31,695 bases of DNA from CAYNST01 sp964399955 (GTDB lineage: Bacteria > Pseudomonadota > Gammaproteobacteria > Pseudomonadales > Cellvibrionaceae), in the NCBI GenBank assembly GCA_964399955.1, contig CAYNST010000031.1, positions 1 to 31,695 of the forward strand. Reading direction: 5' to 3'. The notes below the pieces were generated by a model. The model was not told where the DNA came from and did no database searches. It worked only from the letters and a program-made list of their open reading frames with translations. A program made the translations under genes and the position numbers. This document shows, in pieces, positions 14,197 to 22,512 of this stretch (its first letter is position 1; each line of letters starts with the position of its first letter).

Positions 14197-17094
14197 GTGG
14201 ATTGCAAAATACTGAAATTTGACCCGCACACCCGCGGGGTCCAACCAGGCGGCGCGCTGGGCGTGCTTCGGGCAGCCGTGGGCAAAGCCATGATGCTGGG
14301 GATTGCGGCTTCAGTGACCGTCGGCTTAACGGCCTGTGGCGGCAGTGACGACGCTGTGGAAGATCCCAGCAGCCCTCCGGGCTCCAGTTCGTCCGGTGGG
14401 GGCACTACCAGCTCCTCATCAGGGCAGGTAATCGTCAATCCGGAGAGCCAGGTAGTCTACGCACTCAACCTGGGTTCCAATAGCGGCCATACCGGCGCCG
14501 ATGGAGTGAGCTACCAGCCGGATCAGGAAAGCTTCCTGACCACCACCGGCCCCTTGAACGGCACCAGCACAGAAAACCAGCCCATTGCCGGAACGGACAA
14601 TGACGCACTTTATCAGTCCCAGCGTTACGGCCGCTTTACCTATGAGTTGCCGGTGACCAACGGCGTCTATGAGGTGACCGTCAAGTTGGCCGAGCTCTAT
14701 TGGGACGACGCCAATCGTCGCCAGATGAGCGTTACCGTCGAAGGTCAGACCATTATGGAGAATGTCGACCTCTACGCCTCTGTACAGAAATTTGCAGCCT
14801 ACGACATTGTCGCCAGGGACGTTGCCGTCACCGACGGTGCACTGACCGTGCAATTTGACGCCAGCGTAGACGCCGCTTCCGCAGCCGCTATCTTGGTCGT
14901 GACCCACGGCAACGGCGGCTTGCCTCCGTCGAACAATGACGGCAGCTCCAGCTCATCTAGTAGCTCAAGCTCTTCGTCGTCCAGCAGCTCCAGTTCGTCC
15001 AGTTCGTCCGGTTCGGCTTCCTTGCCAGGCGATGCGGCAAGCGGTTTGAACCTTTACGCCGCCCAGTGTGCCCACTGCCATGGCGAGTTCAATGACGAGG
15101 GGCTTTCTGCAGGTCCCTTGGCGCCTTTGAATGTCGTTAACTATTACCGTTTTAGCTCCTTCGAAGTGGTATCGGCGGACATAGCGGACACCATGCCCAA
15201 AGGCACCCCGGCTATGTGCGGCTCAGATTGTGCAGATGACATCACTGCCTACTTCTTTTCCATGGCTGAAGCAGTTCTCGCATCCTCCGGGGACCCAGGC
15301 TCGTCTAGCAGTTCATCGTCCAGTAGCTCGTCGTCCAGCAGCTCGGGTGGTGGCACCGCTCAGCCATTGAACGGACAAGAGCTATACCGGGAGCACGGCT
15401 GCCTCGCCTGCCACGGTAATGATGGTCTGCAGGTGTCGCAGCCTATCCAGTTTGACAATTTCACCTTGAGCACGCTAACCAGCTACATCAACGATTTCAT
15501 GCCCAAAGCGTTCGACAACGACGATGCCTGGATGAACTGTGTGGATGGTTGTGCACAAGCGGTGGCTGAGTATCTCTGGTCGATCAAGCCCGAGGTCTCC
15601 TGCGATGCCGAGCAGGCGCTTCCGCGCCGAATAAGACTGCTGACCAAGTTTGAATACATCAATACCATCAACGACCTGTTTGCGCGCAACGATGGGCAAA
15701 TGTTGGCGCGCGGGCTTGGAGCTGATACCGAAGTTCGCGGTTTTGACAATAACGCAGCAGCCAATGCTGTGGGTGGAGCACGTATGGATGCGTTCTGGTC
15801 TACTGCTGAAGCGGTAGCAGAAGTGGCAGATGTCACACCTTGGCTGAACACCAATAACTGCGGCCAGCAAAACGATCTTGCCAGTTGCTTCGTGCAGAAG
15901 TTTGGCCGTGATGCCTTCCGTCGCGATGTGACCGCCGCAGAGCTTACTGACTACGTAGATCTCTTTGAGTCCGGTTCAACGGAAGAAGAAGGGGCTCGAA
16001 TGGTAGTGCATACCATGCTGGCGTCTCCCAACTTCCTGTACAGAACTGAACTTGGGGATTCCGGGCGACTGACGCAGTATGAGGTGGCCAGTCTGCTCTC
16101 CTACACCTTCTGGGGTTCAATGCCCGATGCCGCCTTGTTTCAGGCCGCCGCAGCAAATGAACTGACCACTACGGACCAGTTGAAGCAAGTTGTTGACCGG
16201 TTGCTGGCCAGTGACAAGGCGAAGCGCCAGTTTGCGCACTTTGGACGCCAGTGGTTGCACGTAGGCAGCGCTGTAGGACTGCAACGCGACATGAATCTGT
16301 TCCCGGATTTCACTACGCCTGTTGCTGAAGCCATGGATCAAGAAGTTGAGCTTTTCCTGCAGGAAGTCCTGCTGGGTGAAGGCTACACCTTAAGCGACTT
16401 CTTCCTCGGCGACTTCGTTTTTACCAATGAAGTGCTTGCACGCTTCTACGGCATCAACGGTGTATCCGGCAATCAGATGCAGAAGGTTCAGCTTGCGGCG
16501 GGTGAAACGCGAGGCGGCGTCCTGACCTTGGGCGGCATACTTGCGCATAACTCCAAACCGGATCAATCCCATCCAATTCATCGCGGGCTTCTGGTTCGGC
16601 GCAATTTGCTGTGCCAGCAGTTTGGTACTCCGCCGCCGGTGGAAGATGTAGAACCGTTTGACCCCAGCAAGCCTACGCGTGAGAGATTTGCAGCCCATAC
16701 ACTGGACGCGGGCTGCGCGTCCTGCCACCAGTACATTGATGAGATTGGTTTTGCCTTCGAAAACTACGATGCCGTTGGCCGGTATCGTGTGACGGAAGGT
16801 AATAACCTTATGATCGACGCTTCGGGTGAAATTTCCGGTCTGCAGCGTATGACCGATCCCGACTCCCACAACTTTGATAACGTTCAGGATTTGGCCTACA
16901 TCTTGGCTACAGACGGTTTGGAGCCGGCGGGTGCGTGTCTGGTTGAGCAGTTCCAGCGCATGATGGATGGTGTGAGAGATCCAGATGGTTGCAATGTATC
17001 GGCGACAACCGCTCGCTGGCAGCCGGGCACCAGTTCCATTCGCGACCTGTGGGTAGAAATGGTCGCCTCACAAACCTTTATGCAGCGCCAATAG
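14197..17094 (+). CDS. polyserine-linked malectin/cytochrome c/DUF1592 lipoprotein
   Basis: A 965-residue outer-membrane-type lipoprotein. A long N-region leads to lipobox LTAC (Cys47) followed by Gly-Gly. A malectin-like carbohydrate-binding domain spans about 86-236. A run of about 22 Ser (250-271) leads to cytochrome c module 1 (CAHCH 291-295, likely Met333). A second Ser run (369-383) leads to module 2 (CLACH 402-406, likely Met435). Residues 475-960 carry the planctomycete-style DUF1587, DUF1595, DUF1592 (LLSYTFWGSMPD), DUF1588 (GGVLTLGGILAHNSKPDQSHPIHRG cut short here: see 773-798) and DUF1585 blocks, with a third haem motif CASCH (840-844). The GTG start at 14197 follows AGAAGGGGAAA; no in-frame ATG comes before 14290. 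It is co-transcribed with the DUF1552 gene. It is probably an exported redox protein acting on a carbohydrate or its oxidation product; the substrate is unknown. Confidence 0.88.
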   Translation: MDCKILKFDPHTRGVQPGGALGVLRAAVGKAMMLGIAASVTVGLTACGGSDDAVEDPSSPPGSSSSGGGTTSSSSGQVIVNPESQVVYALNLGSNSGHTGADGVSYQPDQESFLTTTGPLNGTSTENQPIAGTDNDALYQSQRYGRFTYELPVTNGVYEVTVKLAELYWDDANRRQMSVTVEGQTIMENVDLYASVQKFAAYDIVARDVAVTDGALTVQFDASVDAASAAAILVVTHGNGGLPPSNNDGSSSSSSSSSSSSSSSSSSSSSSGSASLPGDAASGLNLYAAQCAHCHGEFNDEGLSAGPLAPLNVVNYYRFSSFEVVSADIADTMPKGTPAMCGSDCADDITAYFFSMAEAVLASSGDPGSSSSSSSSSSSSSSSGGGTAQPLNGQELYREHGCLACHGNDGLQVSQPIQFDNFTLSTLTSYINDFMPKAFDNDDAWMNCVDGCAQAVAEYLWSIKPEVSCDAEQALPRRIRLLTKFEYINTINDLFARNDGQMLARGLGADTEVRGFDNNAAANAVGGARMDAFWSTAEAVAEVADVTPWLNTNNCGQQNDLASCFVQKFGRDAFRRDVTAAELTDYVDLFESGSTEEEGARMVVHTMLASPNFLYRTELGDSGRLTQYEVASLLSYTFWGSMPDAALFQAAAANELTTTDQLKQVVDRLLASDKAKRQFAHFGRQWLHVGSAVGLQRDMNLFPDFTTPVAEAMDQEVELFLQEVLLGEGYTLSDFFLGDFVFTNEVLARFYGINGVSGNQMQKVQLAAGETRGGVLTLGGILAHNSKPDQSHPIHRGLLVRRNLLCQQFGTPPPVEDVEPFDPSKPTRERFAAHTLDAGCASCHQYIDEIGFAFENYDAVGRYRVTEGNNLMIDASGEISGLQRMTDPDSHNFDNVQDLAYILATDGLEPAGACLVEQFQRMMDGVRDPDGCNVSATTARWQPGTSSIRDLWVEMVASQTFMQRQ

Positions 17095-17105
17095 GAGGCT
17101 CGGAC

Positions 17106-18473
17106 ATGAGAAGACGTTCTTTACTGAAAGCTATCGCCGCAGGCTCCATGACGGCGGCAACGCCGCTGGCCTGTCTGCTGGCGCGCAACGCGATGGCGCA
17201 AAACGGGAATTCCCCTGTACGCACCATCTTTTTATTCCACCCCAACGGCTGTGTGCCAGACCTGTTCTTTCCTCGGGCCGGCAGCAGTGCATTGCCGGCC
17301 ATGTCGGCGCCACTGGGCAGCGTTTACGATAACCTGGTCTTCCTGGACGGCATTGGCTACGCCGGTGGGGCCAACACTCACGAGGGCGGTTCCTATAAAT
17401 GCCTTACCGGCCGCAAGGAGTTTTCCGACCGCGACTCTTCCATTGATGTGTTGATGGGTAAAGAAGACTTTGCCAATGGCGTTGTTAGCGTCCCGTCCAT
17501 CCAGATGGGTGTGGCAACCCATTGGGGGAATGACGATAACAAGCGTGTCAGTCACGACGGCGGCACATCCCTGGATGCCAACTGTGATCCACGCATACTG
17601 TACCCGCGCCTATTTACCACCGGTGGTGGCGGCTCCACAGACGGCGGCAGCGGCACGCCCTATGCCAAGATGTTGTCTGTGGCCAAAGAAGATCTAAAGC
17701 GGTTGGAAAACGCGTTAGGCAGTGTAGAGCGCGAGCGCATGCAGCAGCATACCGATGCACTGGCCGTGCTTGAGGCGCGATTTGGCAGTGCGGGTGGCGG
17801 CGACAGTGGCGCGATGGACGCGGTGTGTGGCGTACCCTCATCCGTCGAAGCCGGAATCGACGGGTTTGGGCCGGTTACCAGTGACGACACAAAAGCGGAA
17901 ATGTCTCGCACCGGGATCCTCAACGATGTATCCGAAATTCAGCAGCGGTTGGCGGTTGCCGCACTGTCTTGCGGACTGACTCGGACCATGGCGTTCAGCT
18001 ACGGTGTGTCGGTCAGTCCGGTGGTGGTGCCGGGTACCTCCACCAATGACCACGATCTGTCTCACCAGGATGGGGCCGCACATACCACCTCCAAGGTTTG
18101 GTGGATGGGTGAAATAGCCAAGTTCATTCAGATGCTGGACGCCACGCCGGATGGAAACGGGTCCTTGCTGGACAACACCATCGTTGTTACCGTCTCCGAC
18201 CTGGGACACGGTAATTACCATGACCATTATCGGGTTCCCATGTTTTTGGCCAGTGGCAAGAGTAACAACATGGGTTTGGTAACGGGCCGCTCACTGGATT
18301 TCCGCCCCTTTGGAACATCCAAGCAGATCGGTGATGGAGCCATGCACCCTACCATCAACCATACCGATGTGCTGGACACCATCCGTCAGGTGGCAGGCTA
18401 CACAAGCTTTGAAATGCCTAATAAAGAAGGCGATATCATGGCGGCCTGGCGCGGCGGCGATGCCCCTCGCTAA
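17106..18473 (+). CDS. Tat-exported DUF1552 protein
   Basis: A 455-residue protein. The N-terminus MRRRSLLKAIAAGS is a twin-arginine signal, with a hydrophobic stretch to about 24 and likely cleavage after AMA (29-31), so it folds in the cytoplasm and is exported. The body is DUF1552, a relative of DUF1501 and the alkaline phosphatase/sulfatase superfamily: FLFHPNGCVPD (43-52), a metal-site-like SDLGHGNYHDHYRVP (364-378) and HTDVLDTI (419-426). The frame is open from 16989, but the ATG at 17106 has AGGAGG (17093-17098) overlapping the upstream stop and gives the Tat signal. DUF1552 genes typically sit beside DUF1592 genes, so the two products likely act together. The activity is not established. 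A strong terminator follows. Confidence 0.9.
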   Translation: MRRRSLLKAIAAGSMTAATPLACLLARNAMAQNGNSPVRTIFLFHPNGCVPDLFFPRAGSSALPAMSAPLGSVYDNLVFLDGIGYAGGANTHEGGSYKCLTGRKEFSDRDSSIDVLMGKEDFANGVVSVPSIQMGVATHWGNDDNKRVSHDGGTSLDANCDPRILYPRLFTTGGGGSTDGGSGTPYAKMLSVAKEDLKRLENALGSVERERMQQHTDALAVLEARFGSAGGGDSGAMDAVCGVPSSVEAGIDGFGPVTSDDTKAEMSRTGILNDVSEIQQRLAVAALSCGLTRTMAFSYGVSVSPVVVPGTSTNDHDLSHQDGAAHTTSKVWWMGEIAKFIQMLDATPDGNGSLLDNTIVVTVSDLGHGNYHDHYRVPMFLASGKSNNMGLVTGRSLDFRPFGTSKQIGDGAMHPTINHTDVLDTIRQVAGYTSFEMPNKEGDIMAAWRGGDAPR

Positions 18474-18495
18474 GCGCAGAGTGGTTTAAACGCAA

Positions 18496-18528
18496 AACCC
18501 CGGAGCCGCAAGCTCCGGGGTTTTTTTT
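18496..18528 (+). terminator. rho-independent terminator of the DUF1592-DUF1552 operon
   Basis: ACCCCGGAGC / GCTCCGGGGT stem with a 5-base loop (CGCAA), followed by eight T (18521-18528), 22 bp after the DUF1552 stop. Confidence 0.95.
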
Positions 18529-18631
18529 GGCCGGCATTTGCGGGAAATGCCATAAGCGTTTGGACGCGGGAGCGCGAGTTGTGACGCGAAATCTGCTACT
18601 CTTGACGCCTTGATGAACCGGCCGAACCTTA

Positions 18632-19642
18632 ATGATGTTTGATCTCGACTTTCCTTACGCTCATGGCGGCCCGCTCTCCAGCGCCCGTTTCCGTACCACC
18701 CCAGAGGATTTCATTGTAGATGAGCAACTGGGTTTTGAGCCGGAGGCTGCCGGTGAGCATGTCTACCTGCACATCCGCAAGCGGGGCACCAACACGGAGT
18801 GGCTGGCAGCACAGATAGCGCGCTTTGCCGGGGCCTCCCCTCGTGACGTTGGCTACTGCGGTCTGAAGGATCGGCACGCGGTAACCAGCCAATGGTTCAG
18901 TGTGTACCTGCCCAAGACTCCAGAACCCGACTGGGATGGGCTGACCGGGGCGGTAGACGAAGGCGTTGAATTGTTGAATGTCAGCCGCGGCGTCCGCAAG
19001 TTGCGGCGAGGGCAACACGCCTGCAACCGCTTTCGCATCCTTGTGCGGCAAGTGCAGGGTGATCAACCGGCATTGGAGCAGCGTTTACAAGTCATACAGC
19101 ATCAGGGCGTGCCAAATTATTACGGCGAGCAGCGCTTTGGTCATCAGGGGCAGAACCTGGCGCTGGCTCAGTCGTGGCTGGTGGATGGTCGACCCATTCG
19201 CGCGCGAGCTCAAAAAAGCCGCGCCATGTCATCCGCCCGCTCGTATCTGTTCAACCGGGTACTGGCCGAGAGGGTGAATGCCCGCGTATGGAATCAGACA
19301 GTGCCGGGTGATGTGCTGTCGGATGCGGGGCTGCCCACCGCCCCTTTGTGGGGCCGGGGCAGATCGCAGGCCCAGGATGCGGCAGCCCAGTTGGAAACCA
19401 ACGCCCTAAAGGGTATGAGCGGCTGGATGAACGGATTGGAGCACTGCGGCCTCAAGCAAGAGCGTCGTGCGCTGGTTTTGAAACCTGCCAACATGAGCTG
19501 GCGTGGGGCAGACGACTGGCTGGAGTTGGCCTTTGATCTGCCGCCAGGGCAGTTTGCCACGGCGCTACTGCGCGAATTGTTTGTCCTGGAAAATGCCAGC
19601 CAGCCCGATGGGCCCCGGGATCCCGGTGACCCTATGCTATAG
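18632..19642 (+). CDS. truD: tRNA pseudouridine(13) synthase
   Basis: A 336-residue TruD that modifies U13 of tRNA-Glu. The N-terminus (ARFRTTPEDFIVDEQLGFEP) and GLKDRHAVTSQW, with the catalytic Asp80 at the same position as in E. coli TruD, are unmistakable. GVPNYYGEQRFGHQGQN marks the start of the TruD-specific insertion, and LPPGQFATALLREL is the C-terminal motif. ATG occurs at 18632 and again at 18635; either could start. The Shine-Dalgarno is weak. In Pseudomonas and relatives this gene is preceded by ispF and followed by surE; neither is here. pcm follows 65 bp later. Confidence 0.95.
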   Translation: MMFDLDFPYAHGGPLSSARFRTTPEDFIVDEQLGFEPEAAGEHVYLHIRKRGTNTEWLAAQIARFAGASPRDVGYCGLKDRHAVTSQWFSVYLPKTPEPDWDGLTGAVDEGVELLNVSRGVRKLRRGQHACNRFRILVRQVQGDQPALEQRLQVIQHQGVPNYYGEQRFGHQGQNLALAQSWLVDGRPIRARAQKSRAMSSARSYLFNRVLAERVNARVWNQTVPGDVLSDAGLPTAPLWGRGRSQAQDAAAQLETNALKGMSGWMNGLEHCGLKQERRALVLKPANMSWRGADDWLELAFDLPPGQFATALLRELFVLENASQPDGPRDPGDPML

Positions 19643-19707
19643 TTTTGCGTTTGAATGCTTGGTTTGAGAACGTGAACACACATCGATTGAACTTTGAAGG
19701 CGTTGGT

Positions 19708-20352
19708 ATGACGTCTAAGCGGACGCGGGATCGTTTGGTGGCCCGGTTGCAAGAGCAGGGCATCCAGCATCCGCAGGTTCTAAGCGCAATTGCCCGAACG
19801 CCCCGGCACTGGTTTTTGGATGAGGCGCTGGCGCACCGGGCCTATGAAGACAGCGCCCTGCCGATAGGCTATGGGCAAACGCTTTCCCAGCCGTACATTG
19901 TCGCTCGTATGACCGAGTTGATACTGAGCGCAAAAGTGCCGCCCGGACGGGTTCTGGAGGTGGGCACGGGGTCTGGCTACCAAAGCGCAATTCTGGCCCA
20001 GCTTGTTGATGAGGTCTGGAGCGTCGAGCGCATCAAGCCGCTGCAGGACAAGGCGCGTGCCCGGCTGCAAAAGCTGCGCATCCGCAACGTTTATCACCGC
20101 TACGGCGATGGCCGTCTGGGTTGGCCCACTCACGCACCCTACGATGCAATTCTCGCCGCCGCAGCACCCACCTCCGTACCTGAAGAATTGCTAAAACAGC
20201 TAGCCCCATACGGCATTCTGGTCATTCCTATTGGTGAAGAGGATCAACACCTGATGCAGATAACCCGCGTAGGCGACAGCGATCAGTTTGATTACAGACA
20301 GATCGAGTCGGTAAGATTCGTGCCACTTTTGCCTGGAACCACACACCAATGA
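19708..20352 (+). CDS. pcm: protein-L-isoaspartate O-methyltransferase
   Basis: A 214-residue repair methyltransferase that methylates L-isoaspartyl residues in aged proteins using SAM. Motifs: YGQTLSQPYIVARM (55-68, substrate-binding Ser), the SAM-binding VLEVGTGSGYQSAILAQL (82-99), and YDAILAAAAPTSVPEELLKQL. The frame is open from a TTG at 19645, but the ATG at 19708 has GAAGG at good spacing and gives the normal length of 208-225. The stop overlaps the DUF368 start as ATGA. It belongs to the stationary-phase cluster with nlpD and rpoS. Confidence 0.95.
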   Translation: MTSKRTRDRLVARLQEQGIQHPQVLSAIARTPRHWFLDEALAHRAYEDSALPIGYGQTLSQPYIVARMTELILSAKVPPGRVLEVGTGSGYQSAILAQLVDEVWSVERIKPLQDKARARLQKLRIRNVYHRYGDGRLGWPTHAPYDAILAAAAPTSVPEELLKQLAPYGILVIPIGEEDQHLMQITRVGDSDQFDYRQIESVRFVPLLPGTTHQ

Positions 20353-21314
20353 AATATCAAGAAAGAACGCTTAAGCAGTACCTGGTCGTCACGCTCAAAG
20401 GGATGGCGATGGGAGCAGCGGATGTTGTGCCGGGTGTGTCCGGAGGCACCATAGCGTTTATTACCGGCATCTATACAGAGTTCTTGCATTCCCTTCGGCA
20501 AATCAATCCCGCTGCGCTATGGGTGCTGAAAAAAGACGGGCTGGCGGCGGCATGGCGCCACATCAACGGCAGTTTTTTGCTGGCGCTGTTCCTGGGCATT
20601 CTCATCAGTCTCAAAACGTTTGCACAAATCATCACCACTGCGCTGGAGCACTACCCAATATTGGTGTGGTCATTATTTTTTGGTCTGATATCGGCGTCCA
20701 TACTCTATTTTGCTCGTCAGCAAAAGGGATGGAATTGGACGCACTGGCTTGCGTGCTTGCTGGGGGCATTATTTGTCTATGCTATCTCTGTGGCTACACC
20801 GGCGCAGCTGCCTGCTACACCGCTGTTGATGTTTGTGGGCGGATTCATTGCCATCTGTGCCATGATTCTTCCGGGCGTATCCGGCAGTTTTTTATTGCTG
20901 CTTATGGGGCTGTACCCGGCATTTTTGAGCGCCATAACAAATTTGGATCTAGTCGCACTGGCCAGTTTTGGAGGGGGCTGTATCTGCGGTTTGTTGCTGT
21001 TTTCGCGCTTTTTGTCCTGGTTGCTGGAGCACTTCTATACGGTCACATTCGCAGCCCTGATAGGGTTTCTCATAGGCTCGCTCAATGTTACCTGGCCCTG
21101 GAAACAAACGCTGGAAACCCGGATTGACCGCCACGGGGAGGTTGTTCCAGTTGTGCAGGAGAACGTTTTGCCCTTCCAGTACGAGCTTTTGACCGGTGCT
21201 GACGCCATGACTTTGGGCGCCGGGCTGTTTTTCCTGCTGGGGTCATCTCTGGTACTAATTACTGAGTATGTGTCGGTAAAATTTACAGAATCTCATGAGC
21301 ATGCTAATGCTTAG
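20349..21314 (+). CDS. popT: DUF368 polyprenyl-phosphate transporter (PopT family)
   Basis: A 321-residue polytopic inner-membrane protein with about eight hydrophobic segments. The family hallmark is two related re-entrant motifs: DVVPGVSGGTIAFITGIY (25-42) and MILPGVSGSFLLLLMGLY (172-189), an internal repeat. DUF368 proteins were reported in 2022, together with DedA proteins, as undecaprenyl-phosphate recyclers, returning the lipid carrier to the inner leaflet after peptidoglycan or O-antigen synthesis. The start overlaps the pcm stop by four bases, so it is co-translated with pcm. Its position between pcm and nlpD is not the standard gammaproteobacterial order. Confidence 0.85.
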   Translation: MKYQERTLKQYLVVTLKGMAMGAADVVPGVSGGTIAFITGIYTEFLHSLRQINPAALWVLKKDGLAAAWRHINGSFLLALFLGILISLKTFAQIITTALEHYPILVWSLFFGLISASILYFARQQKGWNWTHWLACLLGALFVYAISVATPAQLPATPLLMFVGGFIAICAMILPGVSGSFLLLLMGLYPAFLSAITNLDLVALASFGGGCICGLLLFSRFLSWLLEHFYTVTFAALIGFLIGSLNVTWPWKQTLETRIDRHGEVVPVVQENVLPFQYELLTGADAMTLGAGLFFLLGSSLVLITEYVSVKFTESHEHANA

Positions 21315-21403
21315 GTGGTATAAAAATAAGGCGGAACTTCGGATTTTGGCCAAAAACGAACTGATTTTTAGCTAATCTCATATATCAATTCATAATATAA
21401 AAA

Positions 21404-22294
21404 ATGGGTTATTTGCTGTATGGTTATAAAAAGCCGTCCGCAACCAGCCAGGTTAGCCCAAAAGTGACCGTGGGCAGCGGGGCTAAAGGCATAGCTTTGC
21501 TTCCCGAGCTGATCATAATAATGATCGTCTTGGGCTTGCTATCGGGCTGTGCTCAGCAAGGCTCACGAGCACCTGTTGAAGAGGCGAGAGCAATCCCCAG
21601 TTATCGCCTGCAGACCCATTATGTCGCCCCGGGAGAAACCCTTTACAGCATCGCCTGGCGCTACGATCTCGACTATAAAAAGCTGGCTAATATCAACGGA
21701 TTAGGTAGCTCTTATGGTATCCGACCCGGCCAGGAGCTGGCGCTTTACAAAGCGCCGCAAGGGCCTGCACCCTCACCGCCTATCAAACCTTCCGCCGCTA
21801 ACAAACCGTCGCCTGCCAGCCCTGTCAAACCACCCACTCCCGCACCCAAAGCAGCGCCGCCTGCTGCAAAAAAGAGATCACCTGCGCCGTCGCCGGCGCC
21901 ACCAGTCCGTACGGTTTCTAATGCTGTTGCATGGCAATGGCCGCTCAAAGGAGTTTTGATAAGCGGCTTTCAAGCCAACGGCGGATTAAATCGGGGTATT
22001 GATATTAGAGGAGAATTAAGAGAATCTGTCTTGGCAGCAGCAAGTGGGGAAGTCGTTTATTCCGGGAGTGGGTTGCGCGGTTACGGTAACTTGCTCATTG
22101 TCAAACACAATGAGCAGTACCTCAGCGCTTACGCTCACAATCGGGTGTTGCTTGTAGCGGAAGGTGATCGGGTCAAAGCGGGGCAGAAGATAGCTGAGGT
22201 GGGTTCGACGGGAACCAATACGCCAAAGCTGCACTTTGAAATCCGCCGGGACGGCCAGCCGGTTGACCCTTTGCGCTACCTGCCAAAGCTTTAG
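21404..22294 (+). CDS. nlpD: NlpD-type lipoprotein, amidase activator
   Basis: A 296-residue lipoprotein. Lipobox LSGC (Cys49) is followed by a LysM domain (about 71-115: HYVAPGETLYSIAWRY) that binds peptidoglycan, a Pro/Ala/Lys-rich linker (about 121-170) and a LytM (M23) domain (about 190-296). The zinc ligands are degenerate: GIDIRG lacks the leading His of HxxxD and KLHFEIR lacks the HxH pair. As in E. coli NlpD, it should activate the AmiC amidase at the septum and not cut the wall itself. The start is uncertain: the ATG at 21404 has a poor ribosome site and gives a long N-region. An rpoS promoter commonly lies inside this gene. Confidence 0.9.
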   Translation: MGYLLYGYKKPSATSQVSPKVTVGSGAKGIALLPELIIIMIVLGLLSGCAQQGSRAPVEEARAIPSYRLQTHYVAPGETLYSIAWRYDLDYKKLANINGLGSSYGIRPGQELALYKAPQGPAPSPPIKPSAANKPSPASPVKPPTPAPKAAPPAAKKRSPAPSPAPPVRTVSNAVAWQWPLKGVLISGFQANGGLNRGIDIRGELRESVLAAASGEVVYSGSGLRGYGNLLIVKHNEQYLSAYAHNRVLLVAEGDRVKAGQKIAEVGSTGTNTPKLHFEIRRDGQPVDPLRYLPKL

Positions 22295-22512
22295 TTGCCA
22301 AAGCCTTGGCAGAACACTCAACTCTTTCGGGGCACGGCCGACACAGTTATAACCCCGAGCGGCAAATGAGTAGGTTTTTTTGGGGCGATCTCGACTTTAG
22401 GGGTTTGATCAGCCCGCCGGTAACCGCACCATCGTCACGTTCTTGCAGTCGCGCCTGATCTGGCGCGCAGAAGAGCTAAAAACAATAATCCTAGTGGCCC
22501 GAGGAACATCCC

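Noticed and set aside
14930..15350. Serine-codon repeats taken as a tandem repeat or CRISPR-like array
   Set aside because: They are in frame inside the lipoprotein gene and use mixed Ser codons, so they encode polyserine linkers between domains.
16989..17105. Upstream extension of the DUF1552 gene
   Set aside because: It lies inside the preceding gene and would bury the Tat signal; the ATG at 17106 has an ideal Shine-Dalgarno.
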